This document shows positions 15,651 through 21,326 of a stretch of DNA of 23,454 nucleotides, in pieces. Position numbers and translations under genes: made by a program. How positions within the stretch are numbered: position 1 is the stretch's first letter; every line of letters starts with the position of its first letter. This stretch comes from a virus. Location of the stretch: IMG/VR virus record IMGVR_UViG_3300037234_000153, positions 1-23,454 of that record. One strand, given 5' to 3'. The notes beneath the pieces were generated by a model, which was given only the letters and a program-made list of their open reading frames with translations, did not search any database and was not told the origin of the DNA.

Positions 15651-15713
15651 GCAATAAAAAAGGCCAAGACATGCGGGGGTGCAGCCCTGCACGGCTTAGC
15701 CTATAGTTATTGC
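15651..15713 (-). terminator. Nested structured RNA with terminator-like end
   Basis: On the minus strand three nested stems can form. The outer one pairs GCAATAA (713-707 in the last three digits) with TTATTGC (657-651). The middle one pairs GGCTAAG (701-695) with CTTGGCC (668-662), including one G-U. The inner one is GTGCA with TGCAC around a GGGC loop (692-679). Six T bases (661-656) follow the middle stem. The middle stem plus T-run would be an intrinsic terminator; the outer stem uses two bases of that T-run, so the two could compete. It lies 13 bases after the stop of the 85-aa gene. A known RNA family was not recognised. Confidence 0.6.
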
Positions 15714-15725
15714 TAAAGTTTTACA

Positions 15726-15983
15726 TTAAAAAATGTGTCTTCTTATCCATCCAACAATCGTTTTATCTTTAATCCTTGCCAGTTCCTCGCAAGTTTCTGC
15801 GTTCTGTCTTTGTGCTTCCGCAACTCTTTTTGCCATATTAACTTTTAAGTAATGAATATCGCATACCATCTTTGTTATTAAATGTAAAGTAAACTTATCA
15901 AAATCTTTACTGACTTTCCCACCGCACTCACTCCCTGCGGTAAGGGTTAACTTCTCGTTGTTATTACCCCATTCATACTTCAC
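15726..15983 (-). CDS. Hypothetical protein upstream of TerL block (85 aa)
   Basis: The start is a GTG at 15983, with AAGGGG six bases upstream. The protein is MKYEWGNNNEKL..., has a beta-like start, then a helix (FTLHLITKMVCDIHYLKVNM) and a charged coiled helix (KRVAEAQRQNAETCEELARIK), ending in GWIRRHIF. It is the first gene after the promoter region at 16017-16054 and precedes the structured RNA and TerL. The position fits a small terminase subunit but 85 residues is short for one and no DNA-binding motif is visible, so this remains open. Confidence 0.6.
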   Translation of the reverse strand: MKYEWGNNNEKLTLTAGSECGGKVSKDFDKFTLHLITKMVCDIHYLKVNMAKRVAEAQRQNAETCEELARIKDKTIVGWIRRHIF

Positions 15984-16016
15984 ATTACCCCTTTTCTTTT
16001 TAATGACCCATTTGGT

Positions 16017-16054
16017 ATTATATACTATGTATCAGTTATATAAGCACTTGTCAA
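16017..16054 (-). promoter_or_regulatory. Promoter region before the TerL block
   Basis: On the minus strand TTGACA (16054-16049) comes right after the stop of the membrane protein gene, and a perfect TATAAT (16022-16017) lies 26 bases on. A second AT-rich box, TACATA, sits 17 bases from TTGACA. Either TTGACA with TACATA or a weak GCTTAT-type -35 with TATAAT would be usable, so the region is probably a promoter although the exact boxes are uncertain. Confidence 0.55.
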
Positions 16055-16507
16055 CTATTTTGATAATATTTTTTCCAACATTTTTTCTATTTTTACATTT
16101 TCCATCTTATCACAGTTCGCTTTATATCTTAGATATCCAAAGGAAGAGCCAAGTATAATCCCGGCTATGGTAAAGTATACCAGCCAAGTACTTAGGATTT
16201 CCCTCTTGGTTTTCTTCTGGACTATCATCGTATTTACTTTCTTTTTTACTCCGCCAAGCTCGCTTTGATGTTCGAGGAAAAATTTATCGTATTTCTTTTC
16301 CATCCTCAACAGAGTGCCGTTTTGAGCCTTTGTATGGTCTTCGAACCTGTCTTTTTCCGGACAGTTTTCATGGCAGTCCTTAATTAGTTGATGGATACCT
16401 TCGAACTTTGTTTCGTTGTCTCTGTTGTGGGCATCAAGGCTTTTGTCTACTCTTTTTACAATCGTAGCGGTCTCTACTATTAAGTCCCTTGTTCGTTGTC
16501 CAAACAT
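16055..16507 (-). CDS. Coiled-coil protein with C-terminal membrane anchor (150 aa)
   Basis: The ATG at 16507 follows AAGGACGG; a GTG upstream at 16540 lies inside the previous gene and is less likely. Residues 1-100 are helical and charged, with NENxx-poor but heptad-like segments (IVKRVDKSLDAHNRDNETKF) and two cysteines (C45, C49). A single transmembrane helix spans about 104-126 (ILSTWLVYFTIAGIILGSSFG), followed by a basic tail. This layout, long soluble coil then C-terminal TM, resembles the XhlA-type holin partner and other lysis accessory proteins. That is structural resemblance only; no family was confirmed. Confidence 0.65.
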   Translation of the reverse strand: MFGQRTRDLIVETATIVKRVDKSLDAHNRDNETKFEGIHQLIKDCHENCPEKDRFEDHTKAQNGTLLRMEKKYDKFFLEHQSELGGVKKKVNTMIVQKKTKREILSTWLVYFTIAGIILGSSFGYLRYKANCDKMENVKIEKMLEKILSK

Positions 16508-16508
16508 T

Positions 16509-16688
16509 TTAAGACCCGTCCTTATTCCAGTAAGTAACACGGTTACTCGCTTTCTTTATTGCGGCTCTCATAGCCGCTTTGTCGTCTGCGTTTACACTGT
16601 CACTTCGATCAATTATATCAGCAATTTTTAAGGATAAAGTAAGTAACTGCGCAATCAGTGGTATTATAACTGAAACTGGTATGCTCAT
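16509..16688 (-). CDS. Small membrane protein (59 aa)
   Basis: The ATG at 16688 follows AGGAG by eight bases. The reading frame is MSIPVSVIIPLIAQLLTLSL..., a hydrophobic N-terminal helix (about residues 3-25), then DIIDRSDSVNADDK, an AAMRAAIKKA helix and the end TYWNKDGS. It ends one base before the ATG of the coiled-coil membrane gene, so the two are coupled. Being short, with one N-terminal membrane helix and a charged tail, it could be a holin or a holin regulator. No family is recognised. Confidence 0.65.
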   Translation of the reverse strand: MSIPVSVIIPLIAQLLTLSLKIADIIDRSDSVNADDKAAMRAAIKKASNRVTYWNKDGS

Positions 16689-16699
16689 TGCTTTTGCTC

Positions 16700-17080
16700 C
16701 TATTGAGGTTGACTGGCAGCTAGATACTTATTGAGGATGACGAATAATTCCGATAACTCCATAGCCAAGTCTCTGTACTGTGTATCATCCCCGGTGTCTA
16801 CGGCTATAGCCGCCGCAACCCCCATGGCCTTATATGCCGTCACTGCTTGGTTGAAGGCTTCCCTAGCCGCTATGCAATCGCCTTCGTCCAGCACACCGCC
16901 TGCGCACAAAGCTATTAATGTTGGCTTTGCTGTTTCTAGGGTCACGCCTATTGATTCGTATGTAACTACCGTGCGTTTCTGTATGGAACCACAACCAAGA
17001 GAGCTAAAGACGAAAAGAGACCACAATACAAACAGAAAAAAACAAGTAAATTTTTTGTTGTTAATATAAAAGTTCTTCAA
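16700..17080 (-). CDS. Secreted lipoprotein candidate (126 aa)
   Basis: The start is a TTG at 17080, eight bases after AAGGAG. The N-terminus has basic residues (KNFYINNKK) and a hydrophobic core ending at FSSLGC30, a lipobox-like site with S rather than L/V/I at -3, so the signal is imperfect. The mature part starts GSIQKRTVVTYESIG, then is mostly helical and alanine-rich (AREAFNQAVTAYKAMGVAAA) with an intramolecular cysteine pair possible (C59, C68). In the membrane-gene cluster it could be an outer-membrane spanin-like partner, but no spanin signature beyond the lipobox is visible. Confidence 0.65.
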   Translation of the reverse strand: MKNFYINNKKFTCFFLFVLWSLFVFSSLGCGSIQKRTVVTYESIGVTLETAKPTLIALCAGGVLDEGDCIAAREAFNQAVTAYKAMGVAAAIAVDTGDDTQYRDLAMELSELFVILNKYLAASQPQ

Positions 17081-17137
17081 AACTCAAGCTCCTTGGTTGT
17101 GATAAAAAAGGTTAACTTACAACTCTATGTAATAAAT

Positions 17138-17575
17138 TTAAAGAGCATTGACTGTCGCCAGTGCTTCTTTCTTGTACTCGGTGTTGTGATTACCCGTGCC
17201 GTACCGGCCTTCTTGCCTGTCTCGGAGTTCCCCGATTTTAGACTTATTCCAGTTCTGAACACGGCTGTAATACCCTACAATGCGGGTAACACCAAAGCAT
17301 TTAATAGGGTTTTCCTCGCAATTTATTACTTTCAAAAACCGAGACACTGTTTTCGAATCGTAACACTTTGCAAAGATTTCCGGTAACTCAACGGTTATCT
17401 GATGGCCTTCAACGTCTTCTGCTACGTCGCTATTCTCAAGCACAAGGATATCGGAACCATTACAGCCCCCACCTTCTACTTCGGCGACAATCTTCAAGTT
17501 GTCGTACTTCGCTGCTTCTGATACAAACAACTCAAGGCTGTTCATAAAAACATTTTCCATCGAATCCGTTGTCAT
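17138..17575 (-). CDS. Stand-alone glycyl-radical domain protein, NrdD C-terminal type (145 aa)
   Basis: The ATG at 17575 follows AAGGAG by nine bases; an in-frame extension to 17710 runs into the upstream gene and is rejected. Residues 97-120 read VTRIVGYYSRVQNWNKSKIG, with the R(I/V)xGYY...WNxxK(x)xExxDR pattern of the glycyl-radical C-terminus of anaerobic ribonucleotide reductase (NrdD); the radical would form on G101. Cysteines C86 and C93 precede it and could be zinc ligands. The protein lacks the ten-strand barrel and the substrate-site cysteines of a complete reductase. It may act like GrcA, replacing an oxygen-cleaved radical domain, or supply a radical to an unknown partner. The radical needs a separate activase, not seen here. 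Function is inferred. Confidence 0.7.
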   Translation of the reverse strand: MTTDSMENVFMNSLELFVSEAAKYDNLKIVAEVEGGGCNGSDILVLENSDVAEDVEGHQITVELPEIFAKCYDSKTVSRFLKVINCEENPIKCFGVTRIVGYYSRVQNWNKSKIGELRDRQEGRYGTGNHNTEYKKEALATVNAL

Positions 17576-17609
17576 ACTACATTTCTCCTTTATTGAAAAA
17601 GTTATAAAA

Positions 17610-17864
17610 CTATTTATTAAATCCTGCTTTGTCCACACTGTTGTATTCATCTGCAATCCTGTAATCCTCTGCTTTTTTCTTGGCAATATATAACTGCCTG
17701 TCGAGGTCACTGATCTTTTTTAGTAATCCTTCTTTTGTTATAGCATTGTATCTGAAAATAATAGTAAAAATTTTAGTACGTAGGTGTGCCTGAGCGTCAA
17801 TCTTAAGTTGCTCAGTGGGGATTCCTTCCATTATATCTCTTACTGCTTCGTGAATATCATTCAT
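17610..17864 (-). CDS. Hypothetical helical protein (84 aa)
   Basis: The start ATG at 17864 lacks a strong ribosome site. The protein is almost fully helical: MNDIHEAVRDIMEGIPTEQL, a central segment (TKIFTIIFRYNAITKEGLLK) and a coiled-coil end (KISDLDRQLYIAKKKAEDYR). There is no cysteine, membrane segment or recognised fold. It lies between the FN3 protein and the glycyl-radical protein, with 34 bases to the latter, so it shares their transcript. Function unknown. Confidence 0.6.
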   Translation of the reverse strand: MNDIHEAVRDIMEGIPTEQLKIDAQAHLRTKIFTIIFRYNAITKEGLLKKISDLDRQLYIAKKKAEDYRIADEYNSVDKAGFNK

Positions 17865-17899
17865 AGCGGAGTTATTTAAGTTTTTGGGTTAATTATTAA

Positions 17900-18421
17900 T
17901 TAAGGTCTTGGCCTAATTAAGTTCACGGTGCCTGCTGTGATATTTACAACGCCTACTACTTCCTTAAACATCACAGGTTTACCGGGTGCGTCTTGGTCTT
18001 TAGCCTTGGCACTTACTTCCAAGCTGTAATCCGACTGGTTGTTAGCAGCGTCATAAGCAGTGAGAACCGCAAAATACAACGTGCCCTTTATCAGGCCGGG
18101 CAGCTTGGCGGTTGTTACATTTTTTACGTCTGTAATTCTGTCGTAACTTCCGGATGTAAGGCCGCTATGTATCCTATAGCCAGTCACTCCATCGCTGGCC
18201 GGGTTTGCGTTCCATTGAAACCTTAAAGAGCCGTCATTGCTTTGACAAAAAGCAGACGAAGAATAGCACATCAAGAAAATAAATACAAGAGAAATAATCT
18301 TTTTCTTTATGCCGAACTTACTACGGAAGCCCTCTTGAAACTTCTCGAAGTTTTTCTTTTGCTTCTTGTTGATCTTAAGCCCTGTACCGGGTTCTTTTTT
18401 CTTCTTTTTATCCTTTGCCAT
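17900..18421 (-). CDS. FN3-domain protein with basic start and signal-like segment (173 aa)
   Basis: The ATG follows GGGAGGA by seven bases. The first 40 residues are strongly basic (KDKKKKKEPGTGLKINKKQK), then a hydrophobic segment (residues 41-58, ending SSSAFC) looks like a signal or membrane anchor. Residues 65-140 match a fibronectin type III domain: LRFQWNANPASDGVTGYRIH, then GSYDRITDVKNVTTAKLPGL and YFAVLTAYDAANNQSDYSLEV. The C-terminus is VNLIRPRP. FN3 domains on phage proteins usually bind surface carbohydrates. The long basic region before a membrane segment is unusual and suggests an N-in anchor with the FN3 domain outside. Confidence 0.75.
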   Translation of the reverse strand: MAKDKKKKKEPGTGLKINKKQKKNFEKFQEGFRSKFGIKKKIISLVFIFLMCYSSSAFCQSNDGSLRFQWNANPASDGVTGYRIHSGLTSGSYDRITDVKNVTTAKLPGLIKGTLYFAVLTAYDAANNQSDYSLEVSAKAKDQDAPGKPVMFKEVVGVVNITAGTVNLIRPRP

Positions 18422-18617
18422 CTTTTATCCTCCCTTGCTTCCATACATCTACACCGCCCAGTGCGGCTATTAAAGTCATTGCGGTTATGGATGGAGCTCC
18501 TGTCGGTTCTGCGTAATGCAGATTCAAGAATACAATTAAAGTAATTGCAGCTACACACCAAAGTATAACGCCCATCCGTTTAATTCCTATCACCGCATTT
18601 CTTACTTGTTCTGTCAT
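18408..18617 (-). CDS. Two-TM membrane protein, holin candidate (69 aa)
   Basis: The ATG follows AGGAG by six bases. Two hydrophobic segments at about residues 15-32 and 42-57 flank a short loop, and the end is basic (WKQGRIKDGKG). This size and layout fit class II holins, which form the membrane lesion for lysis, but many small phage membrane proteins share it. It overlaps the next gene (18421) by 14 bases and the previous one by four (ATGA), so it is translationally coupled. No endolysin was found next to it, so holin is only a candidate. Confidence 0.6.
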   Translation of the reverse strand: MTEQVRNAVIGIKRMGVILWCVAAITLIVFLNLHYAEPTGAPSITAMTLIAALGGVDVWKQGRIKDGKG

Positions 18618-18811
18618 ATTTGCTCCTGTTTCAAAACATTTTCAAAGACTTGCCTTAGCCTGTCTAGTTCTTCTGGTGTACAACATATCCTTATCTCCCT
18701 GCCATTCTCCACCATGAACTTTACAATATACCCTTCTGGTTTAGAGTTGGGCTGGTTTCTTATAGTGTCAACAGCCCAGCCAGTTGATTTATTCCAATCA
18801 GCTATTTCCAT
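18614..18811 (-). CDS. Hypothetical protein (65 aa)
   Basis: The start lies ten bases inside the preceding Tat gene, without a strong ribosome site, so coupled translation is likely. The sequence has a beta hairpin (EGYIVKFMVENGREIRICCT) and a C-terminal helix (PEELDRLRQVFENVLKQEQ), with a CC pair at residues 43-44. No family is recognised. Location between the Tat-exported protein and the two-TM protein is the only contextual hint. Confidence 0.6.
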   Translation of the reverse strand: MEIADWNKSTGWAVDTIRNQPNSKPEGYIVKFMVENGREIRICCTPEELDRLRQVFENVLKQEQI

Positions 18812-19134
18812 TGTGCCGTGGTTCCTTTCACAAAACCTGCCTCACTGCAAGTACAGGCGTCTTCGAATAAGCATTTATTGCAAGAAGGAGCTTCGAGTTG
18901 TCCGGGCTGGTCGAAGTAATAACCTAGTGGCTTGCCGGGAATATAATCCTTTATCGTCGGCCTAAACAGGTAGTCGTTGCACTTCCAGTTATCCACGAAC
19001 TTCACGTTCTCAGGAGGTCTGGGCTCAACTGCGGCTGCTACGGCATTTTTAGGAAATACTGGTATAGCCGCAACTGCAATCGCTGCAATGGTTCCAAGGC
19101 ATACTTTAAAAAAAGAACGTCTATCAAAATCCAT
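18802..19134 (-). CDS. Tat-exported small cysteine protein (110 aa)
   Basis: The ATG follows GGAGG by six bases. The N-terminus has a twin-arginine signal: D-RR-S-FF-K at residues 4-10 with a hydrophobic core (LGTIAAIAVAAIPVF) and a likely cleavage near AVAAA (residues 31-35). The mature part has C52, C85, C88, C94 and C96, with the cluster SCNKCLFEDACTC. Tat substrates often fold or take a metal cofactor in the cytoplasm before export, so an iron-sulfur or metal site is plausible; the size and Tat signal recall high-potential iron-sulfur proteins, but the exact HiPIP spacing is not matched. Tat-targeted proteins are rare in phages. Confidence 0.7.
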   Translation of the reverse strand: MDFDRRSFFKVCLGTIAAIAVAAIPVFPKNAVAAAVEPRPPENVKFVDNWKCNDYLFRPTIKDYIPGKPLGYYFDQPGQLEAPSCNKCLFEDACTCSEAGFVKGTTAQWK

Positions 19135-19369
19135 ATTCTCCTCCCTGTGGGTTCCTAACCGATTTCATAATTTGATTTTGGTGATACCATAAACACACAT
19201 TGGCAAGCTTTAATGTTACATGGATATTGCCAATAAACGACATTCGCCAGTCATTGCCTGTTGACCGGATTTCGTGATTTGGGTTTTGAAAAGCCATCAC
19301 CGCACCGTCTGGGTGCCTACGTTTTAACTCGTCAATCAATTCGTCTGTTGTGTGTAGTTCGATATCCAT
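19124..19369 (-). CDS. Hypothetical protein (81 aa)
   Basis: The ATG follows the glutaredoxin-like stop by nine bases with only a weak ribosome site, and the gene overlaps the next (Tat) gene by 11. It starts MDIELHTTDELIDELKRRHPDGAVMAF, similar in style to small helix-then-strand phage proteins, and has WRMSFIGNIHVTLKLANV near residue 42. No family is recognised. It may be co-translated with the Tat-exported protein. Confidence 0.6.
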   Translation of the reverse strand: MDIELHTTDELIDELKRRHPDGAVMAFQNPNHEIRSTGNDWRMSFIGNIHVTLKLANVCLWYHQNQIMKSVRNPQGGEYGF

Positions 19370-19378
19370 TAGTAGTTT

Positions 19379-19594
19379 TCAGATTTCTACTTCTACGGGA
19401 AATTCTTGGTTCTGCATTTGTAAAACCATAAAGGCTTCCTTGTCTATGTCGTCAAAAATACGGGGGTCGTTCTTAAGTCTGTCGCCGTTGCGTTCTTGAA
19501 ACAAGACGTGTTCATCTACGTACTTTTGCTTGAGCGCCTCACACGCACTGCACATAGGCATTGAATAGATAACCTTTAAAGGATGGTTGCTCAT
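19379..19594 (-). CDS. Glutaredoxin-like protein (71 aa)
   Basis: The ATG at 19594 overlaps the upstream stop (ATGA), preceded by AAAGG. The protein begins MSNHPLKVIYSMPMCSACEA: a beta strand then a CSAC redox motif (C15, C18), helix, and a C-terminal EFPVEVEI strand where P66 would be the cis-proline of the thioredoxin fold. At 71 residues it fits small glutaredoxins or NrdH-like proteins. It could donate electrons to a ribonucleotide reductase. The CxxC and cis-proline are seen; the reductase partner is inferred from the glycyl-radical gene in the same operon. Confidence 0.75.
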   Translation of the reverse strand: MSNHPLKVIYSMPMCSACEALKQKYVDEHVLFQERNGDRLKNDPRIFDDIDKEAFMVLQMQNQEFPVEVEI

Positions 19595-19731
19595 TTCCGA
19601 CCTTTCTTTTTCAATCGCAATCCGCACTTACCAAGAGCTGTGCAGTAAACCACGTTTTTATTCTCATTGAACAAACATAGGGTCGGGTGCCTTTCCTTAT
19701 ATCCGTCACAGTCTAAATGCGTAAATTTCAT
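19591..19731 (-). CDS. Small cysteine-containing protein (46 aa)
   Basis: The ATG at 19731 follows a perfect AAAGGAGG by four bases, with an ATGA overlap at each end. The sequence MKFTHLDCDGYKERHPTLCL... has four cysteines (C8, C19, C30, C36) with C30-x5-C36, and a basic end (RLKKKGRK). Four cysteines plus a basic tail fit a small zinc-binding nucleic-acid protein. The gene is short but the junctions and ribosome site argue that it is translated. Function unknown. Confidence 0.7.
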   Translation of the reverse strand: MKFTHLDCDGYKERHPTLCLFNENKNVVYCTALGKCGLRLKKKGRK

Positions 19732-19943
19732 TTTGCCTCCTTTACTGCGGTTATTGCTACTGACAAAGCTATATCAGGCGTTATGCACGGCTCTGTTATA
19801 ACTACGTCATTGTTTAAGATAAACGTCACAGTCCACATCATACGAGAAAGGCCGTCATTTAGCAAGGTTTTGTTGTAATACAAACCACGGAAACAGTCGC
19901 CTCCCAGACCTGCAATTAACTCGTCTAACGAGTAATCCTTCAT
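19728..19943 (-). CDS. Hypothetical protein (71 aa)
   Basis: The ATG overlaps the upstream stop (ATGA). It starts MKDYSLDELIAGLGGDCFRG, followed by a beta part (MWTVTFILNNDVVITEPC) and a C-terminal helix (DIALSVAITAVKEAK). The pattern of helix, two strands and helix is common for small phage proteins of the kind that hold host enzymes. No recognised family. It is one link in a chain of coupled genes. Confidence 0.65.
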   Translation of the reverse strand: MKDYSLDELIAGLGGDCFRGLYYNKTLLNDGLSRMMWTVTFILNNDVVITEPCITPDIALSVAITAVKEAK

Positions 19944-20218
19944 GTAAATTCCCCGTCGATAATACTTAGTCCTATCTTTTCAGTTGTTGCTTTTTTTGCA
20001 ACACCTTCGTTGGGCTTTTCACCCAATGGGCTTAGAGCATAATTCAGAGCGGCTGAGAAAGACTGGGTTGACCTGAACAGCTTCTCAGGAACAAAGTCTA
20101 CCACGTTTAAGCTGCCGTCTCCGTCGTAAGAAACTTTATTGGCAAGAGGTTTTGCTATGAGCTGGTCGTGCATTTGCTGCTGTATTTCTTTCGCCCGCCC
20201 TAACCCTTGCAATGCCAT
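19940..20218 (-). CDS. Hypothetical protein (92 aa)
   Basis: I place the start at the ATG at 20218, which overlaps the upstream stop (TAATG); an extension to 20275 would run through the membrane protein gene. It starts MALQGLGRAKEIQQQMHDQL, a helix, and continues VSYDGDGSLNVVDFVPEKLF with a second region of helix (STQSFSAALNYALSPLGEK). It ends IGLSIIDGEFT. No cysteines or membrane segments. No family recognised; position only. Confidence 0.6.
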   Translation of the reverse strand: MALQGLGRAKEIQQQMHDQLIAKPLANKVSYDGDGSLNVVDFVPEKLFRSTQSFSAALNYALSPLGEKPNEGVAKKATTEKIGLSIIDGEFT

Positions 20219-20421
20219 TATATAAGCACCAAAACAGTAACTACGGCAATGGCTAATGCTGCGACCATTACACATCCTATAAACATACCACGTATGGCGT
20301 TAAAGCCTTCGTTTGCGTCTACGCCGGTGTGTATTGTTCTTGACTGCTTTGCTTGCTCCTTAGCTATTAGGTCTTGGTGGAAGGTGCTTTTGCAATCGAA
20401 ACCGTTGTATACCTCGTTCAT
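20218..20421 (-). CDS. Tail-anchored membrane protein (67 aa)
   Basis: The ATG overlaps the upstream stop (ATGA). Residues 1-44 are soluble and charged (KEQAKQSRTIHTGVDANEGF). A single C-terminal transmembrane helix spans about 45-67 (GMFIGCVMVAALAIAVVTV), ending the protein. Such a tail anchor could place the soluble part on the inner face of the membrane. It is too short for known holins of two helices. Function unknown. Confidence 0.65.
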   Translation of the reverse strand: MNEVYNGFDCKSTFHQDLIAKEQAKQSRTIHTGVDANEGFNAIRGMFIGCVMVAALAIAVVTVLVLI

Positions 20422-20834
20422 ACTGTTTCCTCCTTTACAACATCTTGCAGTGCTGGCTTTATCTCTTCCCCGGCAAGAGCATTTGAAATTTGGAGATCGT
20501 CTATGTGCTCAATAGCGGCTTCTACAAGCTTTTTATAGCTAAGAACTCCGATGTTTTGAGTTTCCATTCTCGCACTAAATACATATGTGATTCCATGGTG
20601 TTCAATAAGGCCTCTGACGTAACGCTCAGCGATCTTAAGGGTTTCTATGTGGTGAACATTGTATCCTCTGTCGTTGAACTTGCCGTTGTCTCCGTAGTGG
20701 ATGTAGTCGCCGTATATATCAGGCAGTGATAATTCAAAATTGTCAAGATGTAAAGCTGGGCTGAGGGTGGTAGCGGGGTATGCTATTGATGCTCCTGATT
20801 GGTATTTGTATATCTCTACATTCATATTTTCCAT
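20418..20834 (-). CDS. Paralogue of the 20972-21304 protein (138 aa)
   Basis: I place the start at the ATG at 20834, 11 bases after AGGAG; a TTG upstream at 20858 includes that ribosome site in its coding sequence. The stretch GYNVHHIETLKIAERYVRGL, EHHGITYVFSARMETQNIG, and a helical end (YKKLVEAAIEHIDDL) match the neighbour upstream (GFTVHHLETL...FLRGLIEYKDKTHIFSIRVD). The protein is mixed beta and alpha with a long C-terminal extension not found in its paralogue. Two diverged copies in tandem suggest adaptation to two targets; function unknown. Confidence 0.65.
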   Translation of the reverse strand: MENMNVEIYKYQSGASIAYPATTLSPALHLDNFELSLPDIYGDYIHYGDNGKFNDRGYNVHHIETLKIAERYVRGLIEHHGITYVFSARMETQNIGVLSYKKLVEAAIEHIDDLQISNALAGEEIKPALQDVVKEETV

Positions 20835-20873
20835 GTCTTGCTTGTCTCCTTTTTTCAATACTGACCTATAAAA

Positions 20874-20975
20874 TTAACACCGGCACCATGCACAAATACA
20901 GCTTATGCAACGGCAGCAACTATAAACTGCAACGGCTACGGTTATAAACAAATACATCGGTTTTGTCAAGTTCAT
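20874..20975 (-). CDS. 33-residue cysteine-rich membrane peptide candidate
   Basis: The frame starts at the ATG at 20975, which overlaps the upstream stop (ATGA), after AAAGGGG by five bases. The peptide MNLTKPMYLFITVAVAVYSC is a hydrophobic N-terminal helix, and the last 14 residues hold seven cysteines (CCRCISCICAWCRC). This could be a membrane-linked metal-binding or disulfide-rich microprotein. A near-consensus promoter lies inside the same bases, so the frame could also be chance. The ribosome site and overlap argue for translation. No family known. Confidence 0.45.
   Translation of the reverse strand: MNLTKPMYLFITVAVAVYSCCRCISCICAWCRC
20941..20969 (-). promoter_or_regulatory. Near-consensus sigma70 promoter inside the micropeptide gene
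   Basis: On the minus strand TTGACA (20969-20964) and TATAAC (20946-20941) are separated by 17 bases, 11 of 12 consensus matches. It would start transcription upstream of the 138-aa paralogue and the chain of small genes that follow, including the glutaredoxin-like and Tat genes. Confidence 0.6.
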
Positions 20976-21304
20976 TTTGTCCCCTTTCTTATTTTGTCAA
21001 TAACCATGTTCATAATCTTTTCAAAGTCCTTATGCCCAAAATTATTAAGGTCAACTCTTATGCTGAATATATGCGTCTTGTCTTTGTATTCTATAAGGCC
21101 TCTGAGGAAATATATTTCAGGTTGAAGGGTTTCTAAGTGATGAACGGTAAATCCGGGGTAATAAGGAAGACCGATATTGAAGTTTTTGTCATCCGGGAAC
21201 AAGTCGGCTGGTCTTCGATTCTCCGTGCCTTTCGTTGCAGTCTCCGGGTATACAATATTTTCTCCGGGGTCAAACTCTTTAATTACCACATGATCTAAGT
21301 TCAT
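20972..21304 (-). CDS. Hypothetical protein with a downstream paralogue (110 aa)
   Basis: The ATG follows AAGGAG by seven bases. Residues around 50-100 (GFTVHHLETLQPEIYFLRGL, IEYKDKTHIFSIRVDLNNFG, then a helix) match the next gene but one. It starts MNLDHVVIKEFDPGENIVYP, a beta stretch. Both proteins have an HH pair in VHH(L/I)ETL. No family is known to me. As the first of the two copies it begins the dense gene chain. Confidence 0.65.
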   Translation of the reverse strand: MNLDHVVIKEFDPGENIVYPETATKGTENRRPADLFPDDKNFNIGLPYYPGFTVHHLETLQPEIYFLRGLIEYKDKTHIFSIRVDLNNFGHKDFEKIMNMVIDKIRKGTK

Positions 21305-21326
21305 TTCTGTCTCCTTTATAAATTAA

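Noticed and set aside
15726-15983. Small terminase subunit call for the 85-aa gene
   Set aside because: Position fits but the length is short and no DNA-binding motif is seen, so it stays hypothetical.
17576-17710. N-terminal extension of the glycyl-radical gene to 17710
   Set aside because: It overlaps the preceding gene in another frame and contains the ribosome site for the ATG at 17575.
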